Shown piece after piece: positions 7,304-14,969 of a DNA stretch of 64,000 nt. The DNA lies in contig DATAYM010000067.1 of NCBI GenBank assembly GCA_036272595.1, positions 1 to 64,000 of the forward strand. The letters run 5' to 3'. The notes below the pieces were generated by a model. The model did not search any database and had not been told where the DNA came from. It saw nothing but the letters and a program-made list of their open reading frames with translations. Every line of letters starts with the position of its first letter. The stretch's first letter is position 1. The position numbers were made by a program, and so were the translations under genes. Source of the DNA: Poindextera sp036272595 (GTDB lineage Bacteria; Pseudomonadota; Alphaproteobacteria; Caulobacterales; Caulobacteraceae).

Positions 7304-8389
7304 CTAGAGGCCGAGCGGCGGATAGGGGCCGAACGCCAGCTGTTCGAACACCCCCATCCCGGTTTGGTCCGGCCGGCCGTCCTGCCGCAGGGTCAGGGTC
7401 GACAGCGCCTGGATGTGCAGGTTTTCCATCGCGTTCACATCGATGCCGGTCAGCGGCAGGTCCTCGCGCTCGACCTCCAGCTCGCCGTGGAACCGGCCGT
7501 GGCCCCACTTGGGATGGGTGTAGCCGATGCCGCGCATCAGGAAGGTCTGCACCGGCTTGAAGTCGATCTCCAGGTCGGCCTCGTTGCGGACCGGAATGGT
7601 CAGGGTCGCCGCCCGCGCGTGCCGCGTGCCCGGCTCCAGGGTCACCGCCATGTCGGCGTGCTCGACCTCGATCATCTCGGCGACCGTGGCGCCGTCCGGG
7701 CAGACCACCGCGCGGGTGTTCCATGGCACGCCGCTGGAATCGGCGGTGAAGTGGAAGAAGATGCTGCGGTCGGCGAAATTCATCGGCGTCCACTGCCAGA
7801 AGAAGCCCGGCGCGCCGGTCGCGCCGGCCACCGGCTGCGGGTCGGGCGCGCCGACCGGGCGCACGCCCCAGGAGCGGTCGCGGGTGCCGACGCAGCCCGG
7901 CGCCAGCGCCTCGCGCTTGCCGTCGATCTCGATCCAGCCGGTGTAGCGGCCGTTCTGGGTCAGGCGGGTGTAGTCCATGAAGGCGCGCGGACCGTTGCGG
8001 CGGATGAAGCGCGGCTCCTCGATCGGAAAGGCGCGGCCTTCGAAGACGAATTCGGCCGCCAGCCCGTCGGTGGGCGCCAGCGTCACCTTCAGCCGCCGCA
8101 GCGGCTCGAGCACCTCGATCCTGATCGGCCCGACCTCCAGGTCGAACCGCTCCATGTTGAGGATGCGCGAGGCGTGGGCGCAGTATTCCACCCCGTCGCG
8201 GATCACCGAGACATGGGCGTCGGCGATGTTCAGGTGCGGATAGACCCCGAACGCCACGGCGAAGAAGCCGGAGCCGTCCGGATTGTAGCCGTTGAAGAAG
8301 TAGCGGTCGTAGAAGTTCCGGTCGGTGCCGGAATAGGCGATCGGCTCCGGCGTCTGGTGGATGGGGAAATCGTCGGCCTTGCTGAGCAT
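7304..8389 (-). CDS. Unknown protein co-transcribed with acyl-CoA dehydrogenase
   Basis: A 361-residue soluble protein with no signal peptide or membrane span. I see alternating beta-type segments and paired motifs such as DRNFYDRYFFNGYNPDG, CVGTRDRSWGVRP and FFWQWTPMNFADRS. These recall beta-barrel proteins of the AttH/CrtC (hydroxyneurosporene synthase-like) kind, but that is an impression, not an identification. It begins 3 bp after the acyl-CoA dehydrogenase stop and is the last gene of the four-gene minus-strand unit kinase, DUF6285, acyl-CoA dehydrogenase, this gene. The tight spacing implies a role in the same acyl-CoA or terpenoid/steroid catabolism. There is no clear catalytic triad. 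Confidence 0.75.
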   Translation of the reverse strand: MLSKADDFPIHQTPEPIAYSGTDRNFYDRYFFNGYNPDGSGFFAVAFGVYPHLNIADAHVSVIRDGVEYCAHASRILNMERFDLEVGPIRIEVLEPLRRLKVTLAPTDGLAAEFVFEGRAFPIEEPRFIRRNGPRAFMDYTRLTQNGRYTGWIEIDGKREALAPGCVGTRDRSWGVRPVGAPDPQPVAGATGAPGFFWQWTPMNFADRSIFFHFTADSSGVPWNTRAVVCPDGATVAEMIEVEHADMAVTLEPGTRHARAATLTIPVRNEADLEIDFKPVQTFLMRGIGYTHPKWGHGRFHGELEVEREDLPLTGIDVNAMENLHIQALSTLTLRQDGRPDQTGMGVFEQLAFGPYPPLGL

Positions 8390-8392
8390 GTC

Positions 8393-9685
8393 CTAAAGTC
8401 CCGCGAATTCGGCCCGGCGCGGGCCCATGTAGCCGAAGAGGAAGGCCGCCACCTTGCGCATCTGGATCTCCTCCGAGCCCTCGGTGATCCTATAGCGGCG
8501 ATGATGACGGTAGATGTGTTCGAACGGCTTGTGCCGCGAATAGCCGATGCCGCCATGCACCTGCATGGCCCGGTCGGCGGCCTCGCAGACCAGCCGGTTG
8601 GACCAGTAGTTGCACATCGAGACCTTGTCGGAGATCTGCCGCTCGACCTCCTTGTGGGGCATGTTGTCCATCTCCCAGGCGGTCTTGCGGATCAGCAGCC
8701 GCAGCATCTCGCACTGGGTGGCCAGCTCGACCAGCGGCCACTGGATGGCCTGGTTGTCGGACAAGGGCTTGCCGAAGGGCTTGCGCTGGCGGGCGTATCT
8801 GACGCTTTCCTCGACGCAGAACACCGCCGCGCCCAGGGACGAGGCCGCCTGGCGGATGCGGTTCTGGTGCACGAAGCTCTGGCCGAGCCGCAGGCCCTGG
8901 CCCTCCACGCCCCAGATGGCCTCGTCCGGGACCCAGACATCGGTCAGGCTGACCCGCGGGTGGTCGGTGGGCATGTTGAAGGTCCAGAGATACTCCTCGA
9001 TCTTCACGCCGGGCTCGGAAGCGGGCACCAGGAAGACGGTGATGCCGCTGGAGTCGCCGTCCTTTCCGGACGTGCGGGCGAAGGTCATGATGTAGTTGGC
9101 CACGTGCATGCCGGTGGTCCACATCTTCTCGCCGTTGATGCGCCAGCCGGAGACACCGCCCTTCTCCTCGCGCACGGCGCGGGTCTCCATGAAGGTGGCG
9201 TCCGAGCCGTGGTTCGGTTCGGTCAGGCCGAAGCCGGTGCGGATCTCCCCCTTCTGCAGCCGCTCGCCATAGACCTCGTACTGGGCGTTGGTGGCGAACG
9301 CCTTGAACATGATGATGAAGGGGTTGTTGCCGACGATCGAGTGCTCGGTCTGCAGGTCGTTGTGCAGGCCGAGTCCCTTGGCGGCCAGGTGCTCGCGGAT
9401 CACCGCCATGGAGAGGTTCGAGCCGCCCTTGCCGCCCCATTCCACCGGCCAGGCATAGCGCAGGTGTCCGGCGGCGTCGGCGGCGCGCCGGGCCTCGGCC
9501 AGCAGCGCCTCCCACTCAGGCCGGGGCAGGCCCTGGTTGTCCCAGTCGGTGCGGGCGTGTTCGCGCCGGTGGTCGAAGAAGCGGATATTGTCGTCCCGCT
9601 GCTCCATCGGCTTGATCGTACTGTCGATGAAGGCGTCGAGCTCGGCCAGGTAGTCGACCAGGTCTTGCGGCAGGGCGAAGTCCAT
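8393..9685 (-). CDS. Acyl-CoA dehydrogenase, ACAD10/11-like
   Basis: A 430-residue FAD flavoprotein. The N-terminal helical domain includes LRYAWPVEWGGKGGSNL. The middle beta domain has FGLTEPNHGSDAT and WRINGEKMWTTG, the usual flavin and acyl-CoA contact segments. The C-terminal helices end in GGIGYSRHKPFEHIYRHHRR then YRITEGSEEIQMRKVA, where the Glu after IT corresponds to the usual base position. Length and the long EGSEEIQ end resemble the human ACAD10/11 and LvaC branch rather than short-chain enzymes. It lies between the DUF6285 gene (12 bp) and the unknown gene (3 bp), and with the kinase fits a 4-hydroxyacyl-CoA to 4-phosphoacyl-CoA route. The exact substrate is inferred only. Confidence 0.9.
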   Translation of the reverse strand: MDFALPQDLVDYLAELDAFIDSTIKPMEQRDDNIRFFDHRREHARTDWDNQGLPRPEWEALLAEARRAADAAGHLRYAWPVEWGGKGGSNLSMAVIREHLAAKGLGLHNDLQTEHSIVGNNPFIIMFKAFATNAQYEVYGERLQKGEIRTGFGLTEPNHGSDATFMETRAVREEKGGVSGWRINGEKMWTTGMHVANYIMTFARTSGKDGDSSGITVFLVPASEPGVKIEEYLWTFNMPTDHPRVSLTDVWVPDEAIWGVEGQGLRLGQSFVHQNRIRQAASSLGAAVFCVEESVRYARQRKPFGKPLSDNQAIQWPLVELATQCEMLRLLIRKTAWEMDNMPHKEVERQISDKVSMCNYWSNRLVCEAADRAMQVHGGIGYSRHKPFEHIYRHHRRYRITEGSEEIQMRKVAAFLFGYMGPRRAEFAGL

Positions 9686-9697
9686 GTGCGGCGTCCT

Positions 9698-10087
9698 TCA
9701 GGAATGTCCGCCGTCTCGCGCGGCGAGTTCGGCGCGGTAGGCGGCATAGGTGGGCTGGTCGACGGCCAGCTTGGCCATGGTGGTGGCCCAGAGGTGGTCG
9801 GAAAGGCCGGGCGTGGCCAGGTCGAGCTCGCCGTCGGCGATGCGGCGAGCCAGCTCGGCGTTGAGGTCGGCCAGGGTCCCGTCATGACCGAGCAGGGCCT
9901 TCAGGCGCTCCAGTTCGGCGGCGTCCTCGGCGGGCGCGAGGTCGAGCTGCCGGCGCATCATCTCCAGCGCGTTGGCGGCGACCCGGGCCTGGAAGGAGGT
10001 GGCGCCGGTGGTCTGGGCGGTGACGACGGTCTTCAGGAAGGCCGCGACGGCGCCGATGACTTCCGAGGGCGTGGGCTGGTCCTGCAT
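9698..10087 (-). CDS. DUF6285 small partner protein of the kinase (LvaB-like)
   Basis: A 129-residue, mostly helical protein that starts at the ATG at 10087, 2 bp after the kinase stop. The pattern PTPSEVIGAVAAFLKTVV, then ARVAANALEMMRRQLDL, then LNAELARRIADGELD matches the DUF6285 family as I know it. Members sit directly behind APH-fold kinases. In the Pseudomonas levulinate operon the small protein LvaB has the same position and is needed for full LvaA kinase activity; that this gene is its functional equivalent is inference. There are no catalytic residues to point to, so it is best read as a binding or stimulating subunit. Confidence 0.8.
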   Translation of the reverse strand: MQDQPTPSEVIGAVAAFLKTVVTAQTTGATSFQARVAANALEMMRRQLDLAPAEDAAELERLKALLGHDGTLADLNAELARRIADGELDLATPGLSDHLWATTMAKLAVDQPTYAAYRAELAARDGGHS

Positions 10088-10089
10088 GG

Positions 10090-11082
10090 TCAGGCGGCCA
10101 GCAGCCGCAGGAGGTCGATCTCGTTCTCCGAGGTGCGCCGGGCGATCACCGCCCGTTCGACCGACGGGTCCGCGCCCCTGAACGCGGCGGTCATCGAGGC
10201 GCACATCACCCCCCAGCGCATCGAGCCGAACACCTCCCAGAAGAGGGCGTGGTCGCGCTTCACCGGCGCGCCGCCCGCCGCCTCGTAGCCGGCCCACAGG
10301 TCCTCGCGCTCGCCGAAGCCGCCGACCGGCTTGTCGACCCTGCCGAAGCGCCACGGGCTGGTGCAGATCCAGCCCAGGTCCTCCATCGGATCGCCGACAT
10401 GGGCGATCTCCCAGTCGAGCACGGCGCGCACCCCGTCCGGGCCGATCATCAGGTTGCCGTTCCTGAAATCGCCGTGCACCAGCTTCATTTCCTCCGGCGG
10501 CGGCGGGCAGTGGGCGTCCAGCCAGCGGAACGCCAGCTCGAACACCGGCCGCGGCCAGTCGGAGGCGCGGTAGGTGGCGCGGTACTGCTCCACCAGCTCG
10601 GCCGGGGTCGAGCGGCGCAGGCGCGGAAAGTCGTCCGGATTCATGGTGTGGATGCGGGCCAGCACCTCGCCGCATTGGCGCGCCAGGAAGGTGCGCGCCC
10701 CGGCCAGCTCCTCCGACTTGACGATGCGCCCGCCCAGGGTCTCGCCCTCGACGAAGTCCATCAGGAAGCCGTGGCCGAGGCCGTCCTCGGGCCTGAGCAC
10801 ATAGCGAACCTCGGGCGCCGGCACGCCGGCCGCGGCGGCGGCCTCGAGCAGGGCGGCTTCGGTCTCCAGGCCGATGGCGGTGTCGGAGACCCGCGTGCCG
10901 CCGGGCGCGCGGCGCAGGATCAGCGGCGTCTGCGTCTCGCCCTCGACCAGTTCGAAGCGCCAGACCTCCTGGGTCGCCACCGCGGTCAGTCGGCGCAGAT
11001 TGGCCACGGCCCCGCCGGGCGCCAGACGCCCCGCCAGGGCGCTCAGCCCGCGTTCAAGATCGCTCTCAGCCGGTGAGCTCAT
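10090..11082 (-). CDS. APH-fold acyl-CoA/hydroxyacid kinase (LvaA/ACAD10-like)
   Basis: A 330-residue phosphotransferase. The N-lobe ends in ETQTPLILRRAPGG. The catalytic loop is VHGDFRNGN (203-210) with Asp205 as base, and the metal-binding motif is LDWEIAHVGDP with Asp223. APH enzymes with this RRxPxG and HGDFRxGN pattern next to acyl-CoA dehydrogenases belong to the ACAD10/LvaA group, whose known members phosphorylate the 4-hydroxyl of 4-hydroxyacyl-CoAs. It heads the minus-strand operon and is divergent from the P450 gene across a 152-bp intergenic region. Antibiotic phosphorylation is unlikely given this context. Confidence 0.88.
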   Translation of the reverse strand: MSSPAESDLERGLSALAGRLAPGGAVANLRRLTAVATQEVWRFELVEGETQTPLILRRAPGGTRVSDTAIGLETEAALLEAAAAAGVPAPEVRYVLRPEDGLGHGFLMDFVEGETLGGRIVKSEELAGARTFLARQCGEVLARIHTMNPDDFPRLRRSTPAELVEQYRATYRASDWPRPVFELAFRWLDAHCPPPPEEMKLVHGDFRNGNLMIGPDGVRAVLDWEIAHVGDPMEDLGWICTSPWRFGRVDKPVGGFGEREDLWAGYEAAGGAPVKRDHALFWEVFGSMRWGVMCASMTAAFRGADPSVERAVIARRTSENEIDLLRLLAA

Positions 11083-11234
11083 CAGCCTTCACGTTTCCGC
11101 ACCCAACGCCCGCCGCTCATTGCCCTCCGGCGGCGCCTCGCCTATCAAAACAGCCATAAATTATAAGGCAAGGAGGAGACACGGCATTGCCGTAAAGGAA
11201 GGCAAGCCTTTCCTGATCGCAGGGCCGAAACGTC

Positions 11235-12518
11235 ATGACCGCGTCGCAAACCGCCATCCCCGGGCCGCTCGCCCAGACCCTGGTCGACCCCAGCGCCTAT
11301 GCCGACGGGCGCATCTTCGACACCTATGCCTGGCTGCGCGCCAACAACCCTCTGGGGGTGGCCCAGCCTGAGGGGTACGACCCCTTCTGGGTGGTGACCC
11401 GGCACGCCGACATCCTGGAGATCAGCCGCCAGAACGCCCTCTTCCACTCCGGCGACCGCTCGACCACCATCGTCAGCGCCGAGGGCGACGCCCGTATCCG
11501 CCAGATGACCGGCGGCAGCCCGCACCTGGTGCGCAGCCTGGTGCAGATGGACGCGCCTGACCATCCGAAATACCGCGTCCTGACCCAGGCCTGGTTCCTG
11601 CCGCAGAACATCAGGAAGCTCGAGGACCGCATCCGCGGCATCGCCCGCGCCTCGGTCGACCGCATGCTGGCCACCGGCGGCCGGTGCGACTTCGTCAGCG
11701 AGGTCGCCCTGCACTATCCGCTGCACGTGATCATGGAGATCCTCGGCGTCCCCGAAGAGGACGAGCCGCGCATGCTGATGCTGACCCAGGAGCTGTTCGG
11801 CGCCGCCGACCCCGACCTGGGCCGCGAGGAGAAGCCGGAGGCCGACGCCCTGGATATGGGCGCCATCTCCAGCGTGCTCGCCGACTTCTACCAGTACTTC
11901 ACCAAGATCAGCGTCGATCGCCGCGCCCACCCGCGCGAGGACCTGGCCACCCTGATCGCCACCAGCGAGATCGACGGGCGGCCGATCTCCGAGTTCGAGG
12001 CGATGAGCTATTACGTCATCGTCGCCACCGCCGGCCACGACACCACCTCCTCGACCACCGCCGGCGCCATGCAGGCCCTGTGCGAGCACCCCGACCAGTT
12101 CGCGGCGGTGAAGGCCGATCCGGCCCTGATCCCCGGCCTGATCGACGAGGCGATCCGCTGGACCACGCCGGTGAAGACCTTCATGCGCTCGGCCACCGAG
12201 GACGCCAAGGTCGGCGGCCGCGCCATCGCCAAGGGCGACTGGCTGATGCTCTGCTACGCCTCCGGCAACCGCGACGAGAGCGTGTTCGAGGACGCCCAGG
12301 CCTTCCGCGCCGACCGCTCGCCCAACCGCCAGCTGGCCTTCGGCTACGGCGCCCACCTCTGCCTCGGCCAGCACCTGGCCAAGATGGAGATGCGCATCCT
12401 CTACGAGGAGCTGCTGCCGCGGCTGAAGTCGGTAGCGCTGGCGGGCGCGCCGCGCATGTCGCACGCGGTGTTCGTCAACGGGCTGAAGTCGCTGCCGATC
12501 CGCTTCGAGGCCGCCTAG
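11235..12518 (+). CDS. Cytochrome P450
   Basis: A 427-residue soluble bacterial P450. The I-helix oxygen-activation motif is AGHDTT (266-271), the K-helix ExxR is EAIR (305-308), and the haem loop is FGYGAHLCLG with Cys376 as thiolate ligand. Length and motifs are typical of class I enzymes, which need a ferredoxin and reductase; neither is encoded in the window. It is the first gene of a plus-strand unit followed after 5 bp by a second APH-fold kinase. A plausible job is hydroxylation of a lipid, terpenoid or steroid side chain that the kinases and dehydrogenase then process. That chain of events is inference. Confidence 0.95.
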   Translation: MTASQTAIPGPLAQTLVDPSAYADGRIFDTYAWLRANNPLGVAQPEGYDPFWVVTRHADILEISRQNALFHSGDRSTTIVSAEGDARIRQMTGGSPHLVRSLVQMDAPDHPKYRVLTQAWFLPQNIRKLEDRIRGIARASVDRMLATGGRCDFVSEVALHYPLHVIMEILGVPEEDEPRMLMLTQELFGAADPDLGREEKPEADALDMGAISSVLADFYQYFTKISVDRRAHPREDLATLIATSEIDGRPISEFEAMSYYVIVATAGHDTTSSTTAGAMQALCEHPDQFAAVKADPALIPGLIDEAIRWTTPVKTFMRSATEDAKVGGRAIAKGDWLMLCYASGNRDESVFEDAQAFRADRSPNRQLAFGYGAHLCLGQHLAKMEMRILYEELLPRLKSVALAGAPRMSHAVFVNGLKSLPIRFEAA

Positions 12519-12523
12519 GGTCC

Positions 12524-13555
12524 ATGGCCGAAGCCCCGACGCCGGAACGGATCGCCGCCTATATCGCGACCAAACTGCCCGGCGCTCGCGACATCGAGGT
12601 GGATTGCCTCTCGCGGATCAGCGGCGGCGCCAGCCGCGAGACCTATCGGCTGCGGCTGCGCTACCAGGGCCCGGGCGGGCCGGTCGAGCGGCGGCTGATC
12701 CTGCGCCGCGACCCGCCGGACAGCCTGATCGAGACCGAGCGCCAGATCGAGTTCGCCGCCTATCGCGCCTTCTACGGCTCGACCGTGCCGGTGCCGGAGA
12801 TGCTGTGGCTGGAGGAGGACCCGGCCCCACTCGACCGGCCGTTCTTCATCGCCGAGGAGCTGACCGGCTTCGAGTCCGGCCCGCAGGGTCTGCTCAACCC
12901 CGCCTACCGCCAGCACGCCGAGGCGCTGGGCGTGCACAAATGGACCATCCTCGGCGAGATCTCCCGCGCCGATCCGGCCGCGCTCGGCCTCGACCAGATC
13001 ATGCCGCGGCCCGAGCCCGCCGGGTGCTGGACGCGCGAGCTGGACTATTGGGAGGGCGTCATCGACGCCGACCAGATCGAGCCGCAGCCGATCATCCGCG
13101 CCGCCATCCGCTGGCTGCGCGCCAATCCGCCGCCGGCGGCGCAGAAGATCAGCGTGGTGCACGGCGACTTCCGCACCGGCAACTTCCTCTATGACAAGGC
13201 CGGCCGCATCCACGGCGTGCTCGACTGGGAGATGGCGCATCTGGGCGATCCGCTGGAGGACCTGGGCTGGGGGATCAACCGCGTCTGGTGCTGGGGCGGC
13301 GGCGACCTTCGCGGCGGCCTTTTGCCGCGCGAGCGCGCCATCGCCATCTGGGAGCGCGCCTCGGGCCTGAAGGCCGATCCGGCCGCCCTGCACTGGTGGG
13401 AGCTGTTCAACTGCGTCAAGGGCCAGGGCATCTGGGTCTCCAGCGCCAAGGCCTGGTCGGACGGACAGAACCGCGACCCGATCCTGATCTTCTCCGCCTG
13501 GCGCATGCTCAATCCGCAGGACCGCGCGGCGCTCGAACTGATGGGAAAGCTATGA
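12524..13555 (+). CDS. Second APH-fold kinase (ACAD10-like)
   Basis: A 343-residue phosphotransferase, only loosely similar to the 10090-11082 kinase outside the motifs. It has LILRRDPPDSLIETE in the N-lobe, VVHGDFRTGN (213-220) as catalytic loop and LDWEMAHLGDPLEDL (Asp234) as metal site. It starts 5 bp after the P450 stop and overlaps the next gene by four bases (ATGA). The P450-kinase-small protein order on this strand mirrors the kinase-small protein order on the other. It probably phosphorylates a hydroxylated acyl-CoA or related alcohol. Confidence 0.87.
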   Translation: MAEAPTPERIAAYIATKLPGARDIEVDCLSRISGGASRETYRLRLRYQGPGGPVERRLILRRDPPDSLIETERQIEFAAYRAFYGSTVPVPEMLWLEEDPAPLDRPFFIAEELTGFESGPQGLLNPAYRQHAEALGVHKWTILGEISRADPAALGLDQIMPRPEPAGCWTRELDYWEGVIDADQIEPQPIIRAAIRWLRANPPPAAQKISVVHGDFRTGNFLYDKAGRIHGVLDWEMAHLGDPLEDLGWGINRVWCWGGGDLRGGLLPRERAIAIWERASGLKADPAALHWWELFNCVKGQGIWVSSAKAWSDGQNRDPILIFSAWRMLNPQDRAALELMGKL

Positions 13556-13998
13556 CGCCCAGCGCCCGCGCCATCCTGACCGACCTGGCCCAGCGCATGG
13601 GCGGGCTGTTCGGCCCCGACCTGAAGACGCCCTACCTGGCCGCCACCGCCGGCATGACCGCCGGCGTCCTGATGATGGTCGCCGAGGAGGCCGACCGCAC
13701 CGCCCACCGGCTGGCCGAGGAGAACCGCGCCATCCGCACGATCTTCCGGGACGCCGCCGGCCTGCCCGTCCCCGCCGGCCTGGCCGAGCGCCTGCGCAAC
13801 CTCGCGGCCGGCGATGAAACCGACCTGCGCATCTCGTCCCTGCAGGCGGCCAACGACGCCCTCCGCGGCGCCCTGATCGACCTGCACGCCTTCGTCGAAA
13901 CCCAGCCCGACCAGGCCGCCAAAACGATCGAAGCGGCGATCTGGGCCGAACTCGCCGCCTCCACCCGCCGCCGCGCCTTCGCCAGCGCGACCTTCTAA
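13552..13998 (+). CDS. Small helical protein coupled to the second kinase
   Basis: A 148-residue protein with no family I can name. The first half (LTDLAQRMGGLFGPDLKTPYL, then a Met/Ala/Glu-rich helix with MMVAEEADRTAHRLAEENRA) and the second half (AANDALRGALIDLHAFVE) are strongly helical, without signal or membrane segments. It overlaps the kinase stop (ATGA), so it is translationally coupled. By position it is the counterpart of the DUF6285 protein on the other strand, yet I see no sequence similarity between them. A role as the kinase's regulatory or binding subunit is inferred. Confidence 0.75.
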   Translation: MTPSARAILTDLAQRMGGLFGPDLKTPYLAATAGMTAGVLMMVAEEADRTAHRLAEENRAIRTIFRDAAGLPVPAGLAERLRNLAAGDETDLRISSLQAANDALRGALIDLHAFVETQPDQAAKTIEAAIWAELAASTRRRAFASATF

Positions 13999-14004
13999 GA
14001 GTTC

Positions 14005-14101
14005 GACCGCCAAGGTCGCCAAGTACGCCAAGAAGAGCAGGAAAAGACGATGCGCTGGCCGCGCCTGCGGCCCCTTGGCGAGCTTGGCGGACTTGGCGGT
14101 C
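14005..14101. repeat. 28-bp inverted repeat of CCAAG/CTTGG units between convergent genes
   Basis: The arms 14005-14032 and 14074-14101 match over 28 bp with about four mismatches. Each is built from three copies of a GCCAAG-type unit, so the transcript could form a long stem. It lies in the 155-bp gap between two convergent genes, suggesting a bidirectional end point or a REP-like element. There is no T-run. Confidence 0.8.
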
Positions 14102-14153
14102 GTCTTGAGCGCGCGATCGCGCCAAGTCCGCCGTCTAGAGCAGGGACGTCGGT

Positions 14154-14939
14154 CTAGATCGCGCCGGCGCTGGCGTAGGTGAAGCCGCCGTCGACGGCGA
14201 TGGTCTCGCCGACCACATAGTCGCCGGCGCGCGAGGCCAGGTAGATGGCCACCCCCGCCATGTCCTGGTCGCGGCCGATGCGGCGGGCGGGGATGCGCCT
14301 GGCGAGCTCGTCGCCGTGGTCGCGGGCGTCGCGGTTCATGTCGGAGGCGAAGGCGCCCGGGGCGATGCACGAGACGCAGATGTTGTCGCGGATCAGCCGC
14401 GCGGCCATGCGCCGGGTCAGGTGGATCAGGCCCGCCTTGCTGGCGTGGTAGGAATAGGTCTCCTGCGGGTTGGGCCGCAGGCCGTCGATCGAGGCGACGT
14501 TGATCACCTTGGCCGGCTGGTCTTCCGACGCCGCCGCGCCGAGCAGGCCGTGCACGGCCTGGGTCAGGAAGAAGGGCGACTTGAGGTTCAGGTCCATCGC
14601 CTTGTCCCAGCCGCTCTCGGGGAAGGCGTCGAACTCCGCGCCCCAGGCCGCGCCGGCGTTGTTGACCAGGATGTCCAGGCCGGATTCATGCTGGCCGTAG
14701 GCCGCCGCCAGCGCCTTGCAGCCGTCGACGGTGGAGACGTCCTGCGGCAGCGAGACGCAGGTCCCGCCGCCGTGCGAGAGTTCCGCCGCCGTGGCGTCGC
14801 AGGGGCCGGGCTTGCGCGAGGAGATGTAGACCTTGGCGCCCTGGGCGATGAAGCCGGCCGCGATCATCTTGCCGATGCCGCGCGAGCCGCCGGTGATCAG
14901 CGCGGTGCGGCCGGCGAGCGAGAACAGGTCGGTGGTCAT
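14154..14939 (-). CDS. Short-chain dehydrogenase/reductase
   Basis: A 261-residue classical SDR. The cofactor motif is TGGSRGIG (16-23), NNAG lies at 93-96, and the catalytic residues are Ser150, Tyr164 and Lys168 in SYHASK. The C-terminal VVGETIAVDGG is typical. An Arg after beta-2 (ISSRKPG) suggests NADP(H) use. It follows the glycosyltransferase gene on the same strand by 30 bp, but its chemistry fits the adjacent acyl-CoA/P450 block better, for example as a 3-hydroxyacyl or alcohol dehydrogenase. The substrate is not predictable. Confidence 0.9.
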   Translation of the reverse strand: MTTDLFSLAGRTALITGGSRGIGKMIAAGFIAQGAKVYISSRKPGPCDATAAELSHGGGTCVSLPQDVSTVDGCKALAAAYGQHESGLDILVNNAGAAWGAEFDAFPESGWDKAMDLNLKSPFFLTQAVHGLLGAAASEDQPAKVINVASIDGLRPNPQETYSYHASKAGLIHLTRRMAARLIRDNICVSCIAPGAFASDMNRDARDHGDELARRIPARRIGRDQDMAGVAIYLASRAGDYVVGETIAVDGGFTYASAGAI

Positions 14940-14969
14940 GGGCGTTTCCTTGGTTGGCTGGGCTGGAGC

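Noticed and set aside
7277..10288. Open frame of about 1000 codons on the plus strand
   Set aside because: It is antisense to the unknown protein, acyl-CoA dehydrogenase, DUF6285 and kinase genes. Its translation is rich in Arg, Gly, His and Asp without domains, as expected opposite high-GC genes.
10090..13555. Antibiotic (aminoglycoside) phosphotransferases
   Set aside because: The fold is shared, but the acyl-CoA dehydrogenase, DUF6285 and P450 context and the RRxPxG segment fit the ACAD10/LvaA branch.
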